Assembly: GCF_003815715.1 (NCBI RefSeq)
Contig: NZ_CP033922.1
Location: forward strand, 3,644,001-3,708,000
DNA from: Chryseobacterium sp. G0162
GTDB lineage: Bacteria; Bacteroidota; Bacteroidia; Flavobacteriales; Weeksellaceae
Reading direction: 5' to 3'
Length of the DNA: 64,000 nucleotides
Below the pieces are notes generated by a model, which saw only the letters and a program-made list of their open reading frames with translations, was not told the DNA's origin and did not search any database. Positions 27,140 through 37,263 of this stretch are shown in pieces. The translations under genes and the position numbers were made by a program. The stretch's first letter is position 1, and each line of letters starts with the position of its first letter.

Positions 27140-29107
27140 ATGAAAAACAACACCAATGAAGTTCCCTCGAATGAGGAGTATTCAAAATTAAGAAAAAGAG
27201 CCTTTACCCACGTGAGCAATGCTAAAGCTATTTCGGAAAATCAGATAGCAGGAATTAATCGAGTGGTAAAACTTGAAGTTTATGCGAATGGCAAACCTGT
27301 CACGCATTTCAAACACTTCAAACTAATACAAAGTGCCGTAAGGCATCATGAATTTGAAATTATCCTTGCCCATGACAGTCTGGAAAACAAACAGACTCAA
27401 AACCTGGAAGATGCCCATAAGCTATTGGGGAAAAGATTAACCGCTACTTTCTCTTACAAAGATGTAGAAGATACACCCAACATGTCATTTGTAGGAGTAA
27501 TTACTCGGGTTGGGTTCAGCCGGGAAAAGACCAGTCTTGGAGATATTGTCCTTAAAGGGCAAAGCCCAACGATTTTGCTGGATGGAGCTTCCCATACCCA
27601 AAGCTTTGGCGGAAACCAACCCGTAAATATGGGAATTATTGCTAATGAAATCCTTAAACAGGGACTTGATAGCTCTGATTTTGATTTTAATATTGATACC
27701 AATGATACCTCTCAGATTCTTTATAGCAGTCAGTATGATGAAACACACTATAATTATCTGGCAAGAATGGCTGAAGCGTATGGAGAACAGTTCTTTTATG
27801 ATGGGTATGTTCTGCATTTTGGAAAGCTTCTAAAATCCGGTAATCAACACATCCAGTTAATTGAAGGTAGCAATGTGAATGATGTAAGGATAGAACTCAG
27901 GGCAGTTCCTATCAAACCACAATTTTATGGTTATAACAGTAGTGAAAATGAAAAGCTGACTTCAGGAGAAATATCTGTAAAACATTTGGGAGATTTAGCC
28001 CAGACAGCTTATAAAAATAATAAAAGAATTTATAAGACTCCTTCTTTAAGAGTAGCTCCCATAAGGGCCGTTACGCATCTTGATGTAGAATATTCCCAAA
28101 AAAGTGCTTCTGGAAGTAAAGCCGTAGAGGTCATGAATGTTTCAGGCTCAACTTCCATTCCTTTCCTTCATCCGGGATGTGTGGCAGATATAAAAATACG
28201 AGAGCAGGATTCCAACAAAACGAACCACCTTACGACCCTTATGATTACCGAAACGGTTCATGAGGTAAATGCCCGAGGATATTATACCGGAAGCTTCGAA
28301 GCTATATCTGAAGGAACAGGCTATATGCCAAAACCGGAATTTTATATTCCAAGACCAGAGCCACAGATTGCAACGGTAGTTTCCAATACTGATCCTTCAG
28401 GACAAGGGAGAATCAGCGTAAGATTTGACTGGCAGCTTAATGAAACCACTGATTTTATCAGGATGATGAGCCCTGATGCAGGAGGAACAGACCAGATTAC
28501 ACAAAATCGAGGATATGTAGCGATCCCTGAAGTAGGAGATCAGGTAATGGTTAACTTCCAACATGGACATCCTGACAGACCTTTTGTGATGGGAGGAATG
28601 TTTCATGGCGGAACAGGTCTTGGAGGCGGTGCTAATAATCACATGAGATCCATACAGACCAAATCCGGAATAAAAATTCTGATGAATGATGATGAAAAGA
28701 GCGTGAATATTATAGATCCTAGCGGAAATAATTACCTGATGGACGGACAGGGAAATATTATTATTACAGCACCTAATGATATTACCTTCAATGCAGGTGG
28801 AAATTTATCAATGAATGTTGGACAGAATATGAATACTACAGTTCAAATGAGCTCAAATGAATCTATAGGAATTAATAAATCTTCCAGTGTAGGAATGATG
28901 AATATGCTTACTGTAGGAAAAGATTTTGTCACCAATGTCATTGGAAAACTTACGCATTACGTAAAAGGAGATATGGAAACCTATGGTGAAAAAGGACATA
29001 AAACCATTTCCTTAAAAGGGATGGAAGTAAGCAGTGGAAACAAAATAGAGCATCATGCTGAAAAGGAAATCAACAACAATAGCAATGAGCAGTCTAAAAA
29101 CCACTAA
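27140..29107 (+). CDS. vgrG: Type VI secretion VgrG spike protein
   Basis: A 655-residue protein when started at MKNNTNEVPSNEEY; the 9-codon extension upstream is less likely. It has the phage gp27-like base domain (about 40-380), including MAEAYGEQFFYDGYVLHFGK, then an OB-fold gp5-like domain (VVSNTDPSGQGRISVRFDWQ; GYVAIPEVGDQVMVNFQHGH). The C-terminal part is the gp5-type beta-helix needle (ITFNAGGNLSMNVGQNMNTT). VgrG trimers cap the Hcp tube and carry effectors. It begins the unit vgrG - DUF2235 - DUF2931. No other T6SS structural genes are in the window. Confidence 0.88.
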   Translation: MKNNTNEVPSNEEYSKLRKRAFTHVSNAKAISENQIAGINRVVKLEVYANGKPVTHFKHFKLIQSAVRHHEFEIILAHDSLENKQTQNLEDAHKLLGKRLTATFSYKDVEDTPNMSFVGVITRVGFSREKTSLGDIVLKGQSPTILLDGASHTQSFGGNQPVNMGIIANEILKQGLDSSDFDFNIDTNDTSQILYSSQYDETHYNYLARMAEAYGEQFFYDGYVLHFGKLLKSGNQHIQLIEGSNVNDVRIELRAVPIKPQFYGYNSSENEKLTSGEISVKHLGDLAQTAYKNNKRIYKTPSLRVAPIRAVTHLDVEYSQKSASGSKAVEVMNVSGSTSIPFLHPGCVADIKIREQDSNKTNHLTTLMITETVHEVNARGYYTGSFEAISEGTGYMPKPEFYIPRPEPQIATVVSNTDPSGQGRISVRFDWQLNETTDFIRMMSPDAGGTDQITQNRGYVAIPEVGDQVMVNFQHGHPDRPFVMGGMFHGGTGLGGGANNHMRSIQTKSGIKILMNDDEKSVNIIDPSGNNYLMDGQGNIIITAPNDITFNAGGNLSMNVGQNMNTTVQMSSNESIGINKSSSVGMMNMLTVGKDFVTNVIGKLTHYVKGDMETYGEKGHKTISLKGMEVSSGNKIEHHAEKEINNNSNEQSKNH

Positions 29108-29143
29108 TCAATTTAGTAAGGAAGAATTTTTAATACCGCTATC

Positions 29144-30763
29144 ATGAGTATAGAATATATAGTAGAAGGGAAGATAAAAACTCAGGTAAAAGGAGATTAT
29201 CTGGTATTTTCTAAGGAAAATATCACCCACAATAGCGAAAACTCTCTGGAACAATCCGGGAAAGAATCCGGAGTTAGCTATAATAAAGCCAAAACACTAC
29301 ATCCTAATGATAAGCCCGTTAATTTGCTGGAAGTGAGTCTCAATCTTTTTTTTGATGGCACCCAGAACAATAAAACCAATACCGATCTTGGAAAGGATTA
29401 TGAGAAATCTAATCACGATGATGACAGCTATACCAATGATTATTCTAATGTAGCCAGGGGCTTTGATGCTATAGATCCCAACGCTGAACATCAATACAGG
29501 ATTTATATAGAAGGAATTGGAACGAAAGACGGGGAAAGTGAAATGCATTTATGGGGGAACGTTCCAAATAGAGGAATTTTATTTGGGACTAACGGACGTG
29601 GGGTAAAGGCAAAAGTAACCAAAGGATGTGTAGAAGCAGGAAAGAAACTGGCAAAATATACCCAGAAAGACATTCATCTGAAAGTAAACGTGTTTGGTTT
29701 TAGCCGTGGGGCGACCGCAGCAAGGCATTTTCTGCATATTGCAACTAATCCGGCTACCGTTCTAAAAGGATCAAGGAATAAAGGAATGGCTGTTCCCCCA
29801 CATCCGGCTGAAGGAGGGTTAATAGAAGTCAGTCAGGATGATCCGCTTATCCTGAATCATGGGTATTTTGGAGCCTGTTTAAGATATTGGAATGTTGCGC
29901 CTAAAAAAATATCATTCAATTTTGCCGGGCTATATGATACGGTAGCGTCCTATGGGCTGGATCACCGTCCAAAGAACATAGGAGATATTACTATAATTCC
30001 TGGAGATACTGAACAACTTGGGCTGAAGGCTGTGAAAAAATCCTATTTCACTTTGCAGATTGCTGCTGATAACGAATATCGTGATAATTTCGATTTAACG
30101 AACATTGACAGTGCAGAAGCCGCGGGATTACAATTTACACTCCCCGGTGTACATTCTGATATCGGAGGATGCTATGTGAATCAGGCTGAAGAAAAAGTAG
30201 AATTGTATGAAGAAAGAGAAAATGAAGGCAGAAGATGTGAACAATTTAGAAAAATACTGATAGAAGAAGGCTGGTATACTCCGGAAGAAATTATAGTGAA
30301 AAAAATTATCTCGGCTTATAAATATGGAGTTAATACCAAATATATATTGGTAGGAACGAGAAGACCTTTTAATACCTATGATAAAGTCTCTCTTAATACA
30401 ATGTTTTTTTACTCAAGACAAGAGCAATTTGGGGTGAAGTATAAGACAAATGGAATAAATGATAATCAAATAGCAGATCCTTTCCTAATTGAAATACATA
30501 ATCAGTTAAGAAATTATATAAATGCTTGTAGTACATTACGAAATACTTATGTAGAAGAATTCAATAAAAGTCACTCATCAGGAGATTATCTTGAGAAATT
30601 AAAAGCTATACATTATGAAGATTTTGTAGATTTAGATCAGCTTAAAATATTGAGAAATAAATACCTTCACTGGTCTGCCAGTGCTACTAAAATGGGATAT
30701 GGGCCAAGAGTAGGAAAAATAACTAATGCTAAAGAGCGTACAAGAAATATACAAGATGGATAA
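29144..30763 (+). CDS. DUF2235 Tle1-like phospholipase effector
   Basis: A 539-residue alpha/beta-hydrolase-like protein. The N-terminal strand LNLFFDGTQNN and the nucleophile elbow VFGFSRGATAARHF (GxSxG, Ser near residue 190) match DUF2235/Tle1 phospholipase effectors of type VI secretion. The Asp of FAGLYDTVASYG and His of LPGVHSDIGG are good catalytic triad partners. No signal peptide, as expected for a T6SS cargo. It lies 36 bp after vgrG, and its stop overlaps the start of a DUF2931 lipoprotein, the likely cognate immunity protein. Confidence 0.8.
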   Translation: MSIEYIVEGKIKTQVKGDYLVFSKENITHNSENSLEQSGKESGVSYNKAKTLHPNDKPVNLLEVSLNLFFDGTQNNKTNTDLGKDYEKSNHDDDSYTNDYSNVARGFDAIDPNAEHQYRIYIEGIGTKDGESEMHLWGNVPNRGILFGTNGRGVKAKVTKGCVEAGKKLAKYTQKDIHLKVNVFGFSRGATAARHFLHIATNPATVLKGSRNKGMAVPPHPAEGGLIEVSQDDPLILNHGYFGACLRYWNVAPKKISFNFAGLYDTVASYGLDHRPKNIGDITIIPGDTEQLGLKAVKKSYFTLQIAADNEYRDNFDLTNIDSAEAAGLQFTLPGVHSDIGGCYVNQAEEKVELYEERENEGRRCEQFRKILIEEGWYTPEEIIVKKIISAYKYGVNTKYILVGTRRPFNTYDKVSLNTMFFYSRQEQFGVKYKTNGINDNQIADPFLIEIHNQLRNYINACSTLRNTYVEEFNKSHSSGDYLEKLKAIHYEDFVDLDQLKILRNKYLHWSASATKMGYGPRVGKITNAKERTRNIQDG

Positions 30764-31850
30764 GATAAATCGTAAAATACAATACCTCATACAAAGCATA
30801 TTATATACTGTATTATGCTTCAATTTAACACACTGTCAAAAGATGAATGATAAAAAAATGGCTTTCCATGTGGAAATATCGCAGCCTGATAATAAATATG
30901 AAGTTACCCCTGTATTTGATAAAATAAAAACATTGGAAGGAAATCGTGCAGGCTTGCCTTATGGGAGCTCATCGGGAAGATGGGGTGATTCAGGCTCAAC
31001 TTGGACAGAACAATATGGAACTCCTATTGGAGCAGATATTACTTACTATTCCAGATATGAAAATCTCTATTATCATTTGGATGTAGACTTTCCGATGGAT
31101 ACTATAAAGGATTATATGGAGCGGGCTTATTCCAGAGTAGAAGATAAAGAAGGAGAAACTCAGGAGTATAAAAGACTGGGAAGAGGCTTTGAATCTGGAG
31201 GAGGAAAGGCTTATGATAGCTTTTCTACATTGGTTTTTGGTTTTGCTCCTAAAGGGATGGTCGTTGTATGGCTTAATTTTGGAAATACCCGTATTGAACT
31301 GGGGCGTTACCAGGCACAGCCTGTTACAGATTCAGCAGAAATTGCCAAAGCAAAAGAAAAATACATGGCAATGTATCGCATAAGTCCGGAACGTTACGAA
31401 GAAGCCAAGAATGAATTATCTATTCCTGATGCCAGTCCTAAAGAATGGGATGATTACAGACAGCGTTATCATTGGCGTCCGGTGGTAACTTCTACAAATC
31501 CTAAATTCAGGTTGTTTGAAGTACTCAATTATACTTATAATGGAGAGAAAGAAGGGGCATTGAGACCCTGGGTTTTAAATATACCTTACAAAGAAAGGGC
31601 TATTCCACAAGAAATGGTATTTACATGGGAGACCGGAAAAGAAAAGCAGGAACAGCGAAACGCACGTGCTTTTTTCAACTGGGAAAAGACCAATGAAGCC
31701 TTCAAACAAGCAGGAAATAAGATCGATATGCAGGTGAAAATTGCTCCGGATAATGATTCTATAGAAATTTTACTCAATGGTAAGCCTTTGGCAACAGACA
31801 GTATTCGTATTTACCAATGGTCAGGGGATTATAAGGAAAGTTATAGGTAA
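30756..31850 (+). CDS. DUF2931 lipoprotein, likely immunity protein
   Basis: A 364-residue protein when started at MDKINRKIQYL, which overlaps the effector's stop by 8 bp; the ten-codon longer start would overlap by 38 bp. A hydrophobic N-terminal segment ends in FNLTHCQK, a lipobox-like site with an unusual His before Cys. The rest is a beta-rich DUF2931 domain (WTEQYGTPIGADITYYSRYE, MVVVWLNFGNTRIELGRYQA). DUF2931 genes commonly follow Tle-type effectors, and a periplasmic location fits a phospholipase acting there. The immunity role is inferred from position. Confidence 0.65.
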   Translation: MDKINRKIQYLIQSILYTVLCFNLTHCQKMNDKKMAFHVEISQPDNKYEVTPVFDKIKTLEGNRAGLPYGSSSGRWGDSGSTWTEQYGTPIGADITYYSRYENLYYHLDVDFPMDTIKDYMERAYSRVEDKEGETQEYKRLGRGFESGGGKAYDSFSTLVFGFAPKGMVVVWLNFGNTRIELGRYQAQPVTDSAEIAKAKEKYMAMYRISPERYEEAKNELSIPDASPKEWDDYRQRYHWRPVVTSTNPKFRLFEVLNYTYNGEKEGALRPWVLNIPYKERAIPQEMVFTWETGKEKQEQRNARAFFNWEKTNEAFKQAGNKIDMQVKIAPDNDSIEILLNGKPLATDSIRIYQWSGDYKESYR

Positions 31851-31985
31851 GTCTTTCGATCAGTTTTTCTTTTAAAGCATCTGTCAGAACACTCCCTTTT
31901 TAAACCTTTTTCGGAACATAAGAGAAAAAATTTCCACATTAAATAAAATGAAACCTTGATTATTTCAGGGTTTTTGTCTTGATTG

Positions 31986-31998
31986 TGTCATTTTGTCA
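31986..31998. promoter_or_regulatory. Direct repeat upstream of dnaK
   Basis: TGTCA-ttt-TGTCA lies about 80 bp before the dnaK start. Such spaced direct repeats could be part of a heat-shock-type regulatory site. The 225-bp gap after the DUF2931 gene has no other clear feature. Confidence 0.25.
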
Positions 31999-32075
31999 CA
32001 AAAAGGGATATGGTACAAATGTTGTGAAATAGTGAGTGTAAATTAAATATAAAAATTAGAAAAAAATAAAATATT

Positions 32076-33971
32076 ATGAGTAAAATAATTGGAATTGACT
32101 TAGGAACAACCAACTCTTGTGTTGCTGTAATGGAGGGTAAAGACCCTGTTGTTATTCCTAACGCAGAAGGTAAAAGAACGACTCCTTCTATTGTAGCATT
32201 TACAGAAGATGGAGAAAGAAAAGTGGGTGATCCTGCAAAAAGACAGGCTGTAACGAATCCAACAAAGACCGTTTACTCTATCAAAAGATTTATTGGTACA
32301 CACTTCAAAGAAGATGCTGCCGAAATCTCAAGAGTACCTTATAAGGTTGTTGCTGGACCAAACGATACCGTAAAAGTAAAAATCGACGACAGAGAATATA
32401 CACCACAGGAAATTTCTGCAATGACACTTCAGAAAATGAAGAAAACAGCTGAAGATTACCTTGGTCAGGAAGTAACAAGAGCGGTAATTACTGTTCCTGC
32501 ATACTTCAACGATGCCCAAAGACAAGCGACTAAAGAAGCTGGTGAAATTGCAGGTCTTAAAGTAGAAAGAATTATCAACGAACCTACAGCGGCAGCATTA
32601 GCTTACGGTCTTGATAAAAGCCATAAAGATCAGAAAATCGCAGTATATGACCTTGGAGGAGGTACTTTCGATATCTCTATCCTTGATTTAGGAGATGGTG
32701 TATTTGAAGTATTGGCTACAAACGGTGATACTCACCTGGGAGGTGATGACTTCGATGATGTGATCATCAACTGGATGGCTGACGAGTTCAAAGCTGAAGA
32801 AGGGGTAGATTTGAAATCAGATGCTATTGCTCTTCAAAGATTAAAAGAAGCAGCTGAAAAAGCAAAAATCGAATTATCTTCTTCTGCACAGACTGAAATC
32901 AACTTACCTTATATCACAGCTACAGCTACAGGTCCTAAACACTTAGTGAAGACTTTAACTAAAGCTAAATTCGAGCAATTATCTGCTGATCTTGTAAGAA
33001 GATCTATGGAGCCGGTTGCTAAAGCATTAAAAGATGCAGGTTTATCAACTTCTGATATCGATGAGGTAATCTTGGTAGGAGGTTCTACAAGAATCCCAAT
33101 TATCCAGGAAGAAGTAGAAAAATTCTTCGGTAAAAAACCATCTAAAGGAGTAAACCCGGATGAGGTTGTAGCAATTGGTGCAGCGATCCAGGGAGGTGTA
33201 TTAACAGGAGATGTAAAAGACGTATTACTTCTTGACGTTACTCCACTTTCTTTAGGTATTGAAACGATGGGTTCTGTATTCACTAAATTAATTGAAGCGA
33301 ACACTACCATCCCAACTAAAAAATCTGAAGTATTCTCTACAGCTTCTGATAACCAGCCAGCAGTAAGCATCAGAGTAGGACAAGGGGAGAGATCTATGTT
33401 CAACGATAACAAAGAAATCGGTAGATTCGACCTTACAGATATTCCACCATCACCAAGAGGAGTTCCTCAAATTGAAGTAACTTTCGATATTGATGCGAAT
33501 GGTATCCTAAGTGTATCTGCTAAAGATAAAGGAACTGGTAAAGAGCAGTCTATTAAAATTCAGGCTTCTTCAGGTCTTTCTGACGAAGAAATCGAAAGAA
33601 TGAAGAAAGAAGCTCAGGAAAACTCTGCAGCAGATGCTAAGAGAAAAGAAGAAGTTGAAATCTTCAACAAAGCTGATGGATTGATTTTCCAAACTGAAAA
33701 GCAATTAAAAGAATTCGGTGAAAAACTTTCTGCTGATAAAAAAGCAGCAATTGAAGCAGCTCACGGAGAATTAAAAACGGCTTTCGAAGCTAAAAATTCT
33801 GATGACGTGAAAGCTAAAACTGAAGCGTTAGATGCAGCATGGATGGCAGCTTCTGAAGAATTATATGCAGCTGGTCAACAGCCAGGTGCTGATGCAGGTG
33901 CTCAAAACCCTGGTGGAAATAATGCTGGAGGTGAAGATGTACAGGATGCAGACTTCGAAGAAGTGAAGTAA
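32076..33971 (+). CDS. dnaK: Molecular chaperone DnaK (Hsp70)
   Basis: A 631-residue cytosolic chaperone. The ATPase domain begins with [20 protein letters not shown] and has [18 protein letters not shown] and [17 protein letters not shown]. The substrate-binding domain includes [20 protein letters not shown]. The tail ends in the conserved DADFEEVK. It binds exposed hydrophobic stretches in an ATP cycle. It stands alone here with no dnaJ or grpE. A strong terminator follows, and an integrated element begins right after that. Confidence 0.98.
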   Translation: MSKIIGIDLGTTNSCVAVMEGKDPVVIPNAEGKRTTPSIVAFTEDGERKVGDPAKRQAVTNPTKTVYSIKRFIGTHFKEDAAEISRVPYKVVAGPNDTVKVKIDDREYTPQEISAMTLQKMKKTAEDYLGQEVTRAVITVPAYFNDAQRQATKEAGEIAGLKVERIINEPTAAALAYGLDKSHKDQKIAVYDLGGGTFDISILDLGDGVFEVLATNGDTHLGGDDFDDVIINWMADEFKAEEGVDLKSDAIALQRLKEAAEKAKIELSSSAQTEINLPYITATATGPKHLVKTLTKAKFEQLSADLVRRSMEPVAKALKDAGLSTSDIDEVILVGGSTRIPIIQEEVEKFFGKKPSKGVNPDEVVAIGAAIQGGVLTGDVKDVLLLDVTPLSLGIETMGSVFTKLIEANTTIPTKKSEVFSTASDNQPAVSIRVGQGERSMFNDNKEIGRFDLTDIPPSPRGVPQIEVTFDIDANGILSVSAKDKGTGKEQSIKIQASSGLSDEEIERMKKEAQENSAADAKRKEEVEIFNKADGLIFQTEKQLKEFGEKLSADKKAAIEAAHGELKTAFEAKNSDDVKAKTEALDAAWMAASEELYAAGQQPGADAGAQNPGGNNAGGEDVQDADFEEVK

Positions 33972-34013
33972 GTAGCAATTATCATCGATTAACATCGATT
34001 GAAATAAATTAGT

Positions 34014-34050
34014 AAATCGCTGTAAACATTATGTTTACAGCGATTTTTTT
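34014..34050 (+). terminator. Terminator after dnaK
   Basis: A 14-bp stem aaatcgctgtaaac / gtttacagcgattt with a 5-nt loop and a run of T. The left end of the mobile island begins about 60 bp further on. Confidence 0.9.
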
Positions 34051-34107
34051 GTTTTTACATTTTTAAACAATAGTTGATTTTAATGGATTTTTGTTGTATT
34101 TTTGTAT

Positions 34108-34119
34108 CTTATTTGTACC
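34108..34119. repeat. Candidate left attachment site
   Basis: cttatttgtacc, identical to bases at the right end. Just downstream (34142-34165) lie further partial copies of the pattern tgtatctta, which could be integrase arm sites. It falls between the dnaK terminator and the first island gene. Confidence 0.45.
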
Positions 34120-34201
34120 GCATCTTAATGACGGACAATGTGGCTCTTATTGTATCTTAAATGTGCTAATGAGTATTTTTAAATTTAAAAATAGTTGAAT
34201 T

Positions 34202-34771
34202 ATGGGCTTCAGTAATCTTAAAATCCCGAAACTTTGTGAATTTTGTGAGAAACCATTTGAAGCAAAAACAGTTGCCACCAGATTTTGCAGTAAGTATTGC
34301 TCGGAAAAATTGGGGAAAAGGCAAAAACAATTGGCAAAAGAAATCGAGGCAAAAAAAACACTGTTAGAAAACTCAGTTTCTAAAATTGCTGAATTGCAAA
34401 CACGACCTTATATATCTGTGAGCGAAGCTGAAATGCTTTTTGGAATTTCAAAAAATACGATTCATAGATTAATTAAAAATAAAAAAATACCTTCAATCAA
34501 TTTAGGAGAGCGACTTACTCGTGTAAGCAAAGTAGATATAGAAAAAATGTTTACAATAGTTGAAATACCAGATAAATCTAAAGAAAAACCTGAGAAACCC
34601 AATTTTGAAGTTGGTAATTGTTATACAATTTCCGAAATTAGTTCAAAATTCCACGCTGATCCAGGAACTGTAACAAACCTAATTAAAAGAAACAAAATTC
34701 CGACAAAAAAAGTTGGAAGTTTCGTTTATGTACCTAAAAATTTAATTGATAAAATTTTTGCAGGAAAATGA
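34202..34771 (+). CDS. HTH DNA-binding protein with N-terminal zinc-knuckle
   Basis: A 189-residue protein. N-terminal CEFC and FCSKYC pairs (about residues 11-35) form a likely zinc-ribbon. After a helical linker come two MerR/excisionase-type helix-turn-helix units: YISVSEAEMLFGISKNTIHR with LIKNKKIPSINLGERLTR, and a second at YTISEISSKFHADPGTVTNL with IKRNKIPTKKVGS. It overlaps the integrase by ATGA and probably regulates or directs integration and excision. Confidence 0.7.
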   Translation: MGFSNLKIPKLCEFCEKPFEAKTVATRFCSKYCSEKLGKRQKQLAKEIEAKKTLLENSVSKIAELQTRPYISVSEAEMLFGISKNTIHRLIKNKKIPSINLGERLTRVSKVDIEKMFTIVEIPDKSKEKPEKPNFEVGNCYTISEISSKFHADPGTVTNLIKRNKIPTKKVGSFVYVPKNLIDKIFAGK

Positions 34772-36024
34772 AAGAGTTACTAAAAACCAAAGTTACCGTA
34801 CGATTACGAAAAGCCGAATTCCGAAAAGAATGGTTTATTTATTTGGAAAGTTATCCTGTGATGATTCCTGGTAAAGATAAAGTTCAAAGAATCCGGGAAT
34901 ATTTAAACCGAAGTATCACAACTGTAGATTTTGATAAGAAAAGACCTGCAAGAACAACCCAAGAATCTGTTTCATTTAAACCTAAAAGAGATGACAATGG
35001 TATCATCGTTTGCAAAAGCGAAAATGATCGGGAAACAATGTTATATGCAGATTCTATGCGTAAATTACGTCAGAGAGAATATGACAATATTGAACTTTAC
35101 AGCGAACTCGACAAAATTCAAGTAGAACAAAAAGAAAAATCGCAGGAAAATTTTGTGAGATATTTTGATTTGTTGGTTAATAAAAGACATAAAAACAATT
35201 CCGAATCTATTCAAATAAATTGGTATCGTTCGATAGAATTTCTAAAAGATTTTGGAGGCGAAAAAATTATGTTTTCGCAGATCAACACAAAATTCTGTGA
35301 AAATTTCAAATCGTATTTGTTGACGGCAAAAAGTGGTAGCAATAAGCAAGAGATTATTTCTCAAAATACAGCTTCAACTTATTTTTCTGTTTTCAAAGCT
35401 GCATTAAAACAAGCTTTTATTGATGGATATTTTACAACTGATATTTCGGCTAAAATAAAATCAATTCCACACGAAGAATCGAGAAGAGAATATTTGACGC
35501 TAGAGGAACTCAATACTTTGGTTGAAACACCTTGCGAACTTGATGTTTTAAAACGAGCAGCACTATTTTCGGCATTGACAGGTTTGCGACATTCCGATAT
35601 TCAAAAATTGACGTGGAATGAAATCAATATTGAAAACGATCAAGCCAGAATAAATTTTACTCAAAAAAAGACAAAAGGCGTAGAATATATGCCGATTTCT
35701 AAACAAGCATTACAACTTTGTGGTGAAGCAGGTCTTCCAACTGATTTGGTTTTTAAAGATTTAACGAACCCAGCTTGGATTTCTCGACCACTTAAAAAAT
35801 GGATTGAAAGTGCAGGAATTACCAAAAAAATAACTTTTCACAATTTCAGACATACTTTTGCAACGCTGCAACTTTCCAGCGGAACTGATATTTATACAGT
35901 AAGTAAAATGCTCGGTCATACGAACGTAAAAACTACACAAGTTTACGCAAAAGTGGTTGATGAAAAGAAAAATGTTGCGGCAGAAGCCATTCAGTTAAAT
36001 ACACTCTCAAAGATTAAAAAATGA
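34768..36024 (+). CDS. Tyrosine integrase of the element
   Basis: A 418-residue site-specific recombinase. An N-terminal arm-binding region leads to an SAM-like core-binding domain (about 120-225), then the catalytic domain: Arg in LTGLRHSDIQKLTWNEI (about residue 270), His-x-x-Arg in HNFRHTFATLQLSSG, His in LGHTNVKTTQ and nucleophile Tyr in VYAKVVDEK. It starts inside the stop of the HTH gene and ends overlapping the next gene, all by ATGA. Confidence 0.93.
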   Translation: MKELLKTKVTVRLRKAEFRKEWFIYLESYPVMIPGKDKVQRIREYLNRSITTVDFDKKRPARTTQESVSFKPKRDDNGIIVCKSENDRETMLYADSMRKLRQREYDNIELYSELDKIQVEQKEKSQENFVRYFDLLVNKRHKNNSESIQINWYRSIEFLKDFGGEKIMFSQINTKFCENFKSYLLTAKSGSNKQEIISQNTASTYFSVFKAALKQAFIDGYFTTDISAKIKSIPHEESRREYLTLEELNTLVETPCELDVLKRAALFSALTGLRHSDIQKLTWNEINIENDQARINFTQKKTKGVEYMPISKQALQLCGEAGLPTDLVFKDLTNPAWISRPLKKWIESAGITKKITFHNFRHTFATLQLSSGTDIYTVSKMLGHTNVKTTQVYAKVVDEKKNVAAEAIQLNTLSKIKK

Positions 36025-36761
36025 AACATAATTACCAAGATATAATTATTCAGAATGTTTCTGTTGTCATTGGGAGCGCAATTACAGGTTTAGTAATAAG
36101 ATTTGTGATGCTTGAAAAAGGCGCAGATCAATTTACTGCAAATAGTATATTTTGGATTGTCATACTTATAGGATTGGTGTTTTACACAAGTTTAGTTTTA
36201 TTAGGTGTTTCATTATTTGAATTATACAAGCAATTAAGAAATAAGAAAAATTCAAAAAAACTTAATAATTATACTGAGGCTAATGAAAAAGTTGTTCAGA
36301 TAGACAATACGGCGAAGATTAACTCAGCTGAAAATGTAGAGATTTTGGTTGAAAATAATATCGATACAAATGCAATCCGTACATTTCAACATCAGAAAAA
36401 AGTTCAACAAGAAAACGAAAAATTACAAATCGCCCTTCACTACACAAGAAATCATTTTGCCTTGTACGTTTCGGATGAAGATTTGGGTTTGCTTTGCAAT
36501 ACTGTTATTTCTTACTCGAAGAAGGAAGAAATTTCAAATTCAAAATTGATAGAAACAGCTGGACTTTCTAATCTAGACCTCTATCATTTCGGATGGAATA
36601 TTTGGAATCATTTTAGACCAATAAAACAGGAAGAAATTTCAAAATTATTAAAAACTGTTTTTGTTTCGCTTGATGATATTGATTTAGATAGTATCAAATC
36701 ACATTTGAAAGATGAACCTAAAAAAGGTATTATCACAATTCAAGAAAACTTGGCAGACTAA
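36021..36761 (+). CDS. Membrane protein with coiled-coil, integrase operon
   Basis: A 246-residue protein with two predicted transmembrane helices (IGSAITGLVIRFVMLEKGA near residue 18 and FWIVILIGLVFYTSLVLLGV near residue 45). A basic coiled-coil region follows (KVQQENEKLQIALHYTRNHF), and the C-terminal 80 residues are soluble. I do not recognise the family. It overlaps the integrase stop by ATGA and is followed by a strong terminator, so it belongs to the integration operon. Confidence 0.6.
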   Translation: MKHNYQDIIIQNVSVVIGSAITGLVIRFVMLEKGADQFTANSIFWIVILIGLVFYTSLVLLGVSLFELYKQLRNKKNSKKLNNYTEANEKVVQIDNTAKINSAENVEILVENNIDTNAIRTFQHQKKVQQENEKLQIALHYTRNHFALYVSDEDLGLLCNTVISYSKKEEISNSKLIETAGLSNLDLYHFGWNIWNHFRPIKQEEISKLLKTVFVSLDDIDLDSIKSHLKDEPKKGIITIQENLAD

Positions 36762-36799
36762 CAAAAGACATAAAAAATTACAAAACGAAGTGTAAGTTA

Positions 36800-36855
36800 A
36801 GTGATTTCTCTGTGATTGCGTGTTTATAGGCGTCACAGAGAAATCACTTTTTTTC
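36800..36855 (+). terminator. Long hairpin terminator after integrase operon
   Basis: Perfect 16-bp inverted repeat agtgatttctctgtga / tcacagagaaatcact with a 17-nt loop and a T run after it. It ends the integrase operon. Confidence 0.8.
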
Positions 36856-36885
36856 TTTGCACCATAACAATCAAAAACGATACTT

Positions 36886-37263
36886 ATGGACAGCAATGAA
36901 ATTTCATTCGAAAACCTGCCGAGAGCAGTGGCACATTTGGCTAACGAAATAGCCGAAATTAAATTTCTTGTGGAAAGAAAAGAAACAACTACAATTCCTC
37001 CAAAAAGAATTCCAATCGACATTGAAGCTGCGTGCGAATTAATTGGAAAAGCCAAACCAACGGTTTACACTTTAGTAAGAACTCGAAAAATTCCGTGTTA
37101 CAAAAATGGTAAAAAACTCTATTTTTTTGAAGATGAATTATTAGAGTGGATTTCCCAAGGAAAAAAGAAAACCTTACAAGAAATTCAATCTGAAGCCGAC
37201 GCCAATTTCAAGAAAAATTTCAGGAAATCGAATGGTGAGTTTAATCAAAATTCACAACGATGA
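36886..37263 (+). CDS. Helix-turn-helix protein of replication module
   Basis: A 125-residue protein with an N-terminal helix and an excisionase/MerR-type HTH (IDIEAACELIGKAKPTVYTL, VRTRKIPCYKNGKKLYFFED). The C-terminus is basic. Such proteins precede primase-helicase genes in many Bacteroidota elements. It overlaps the primase-helicase start by 4 bp (ATGA), so the two are translationally coupled. Confidence 0.75.
   Translation: MDSNEISFENLPRAVAHLANEIAEIKFLVERKETTTIPPKRIPIDIEAACELIGKAKPTVYTLVRTRKIPCYKNGKKLYFFEDELLEWISQGKKKTLQEIQSEADANFKKNFRKSNGEFNQNSQR

Noticed and set aside
34060..34200. tRNA target for integration
   Set aside because: No cloverleaf or tRNA 3' end was found next to the left repeat; the site is an intergenic terminator region.
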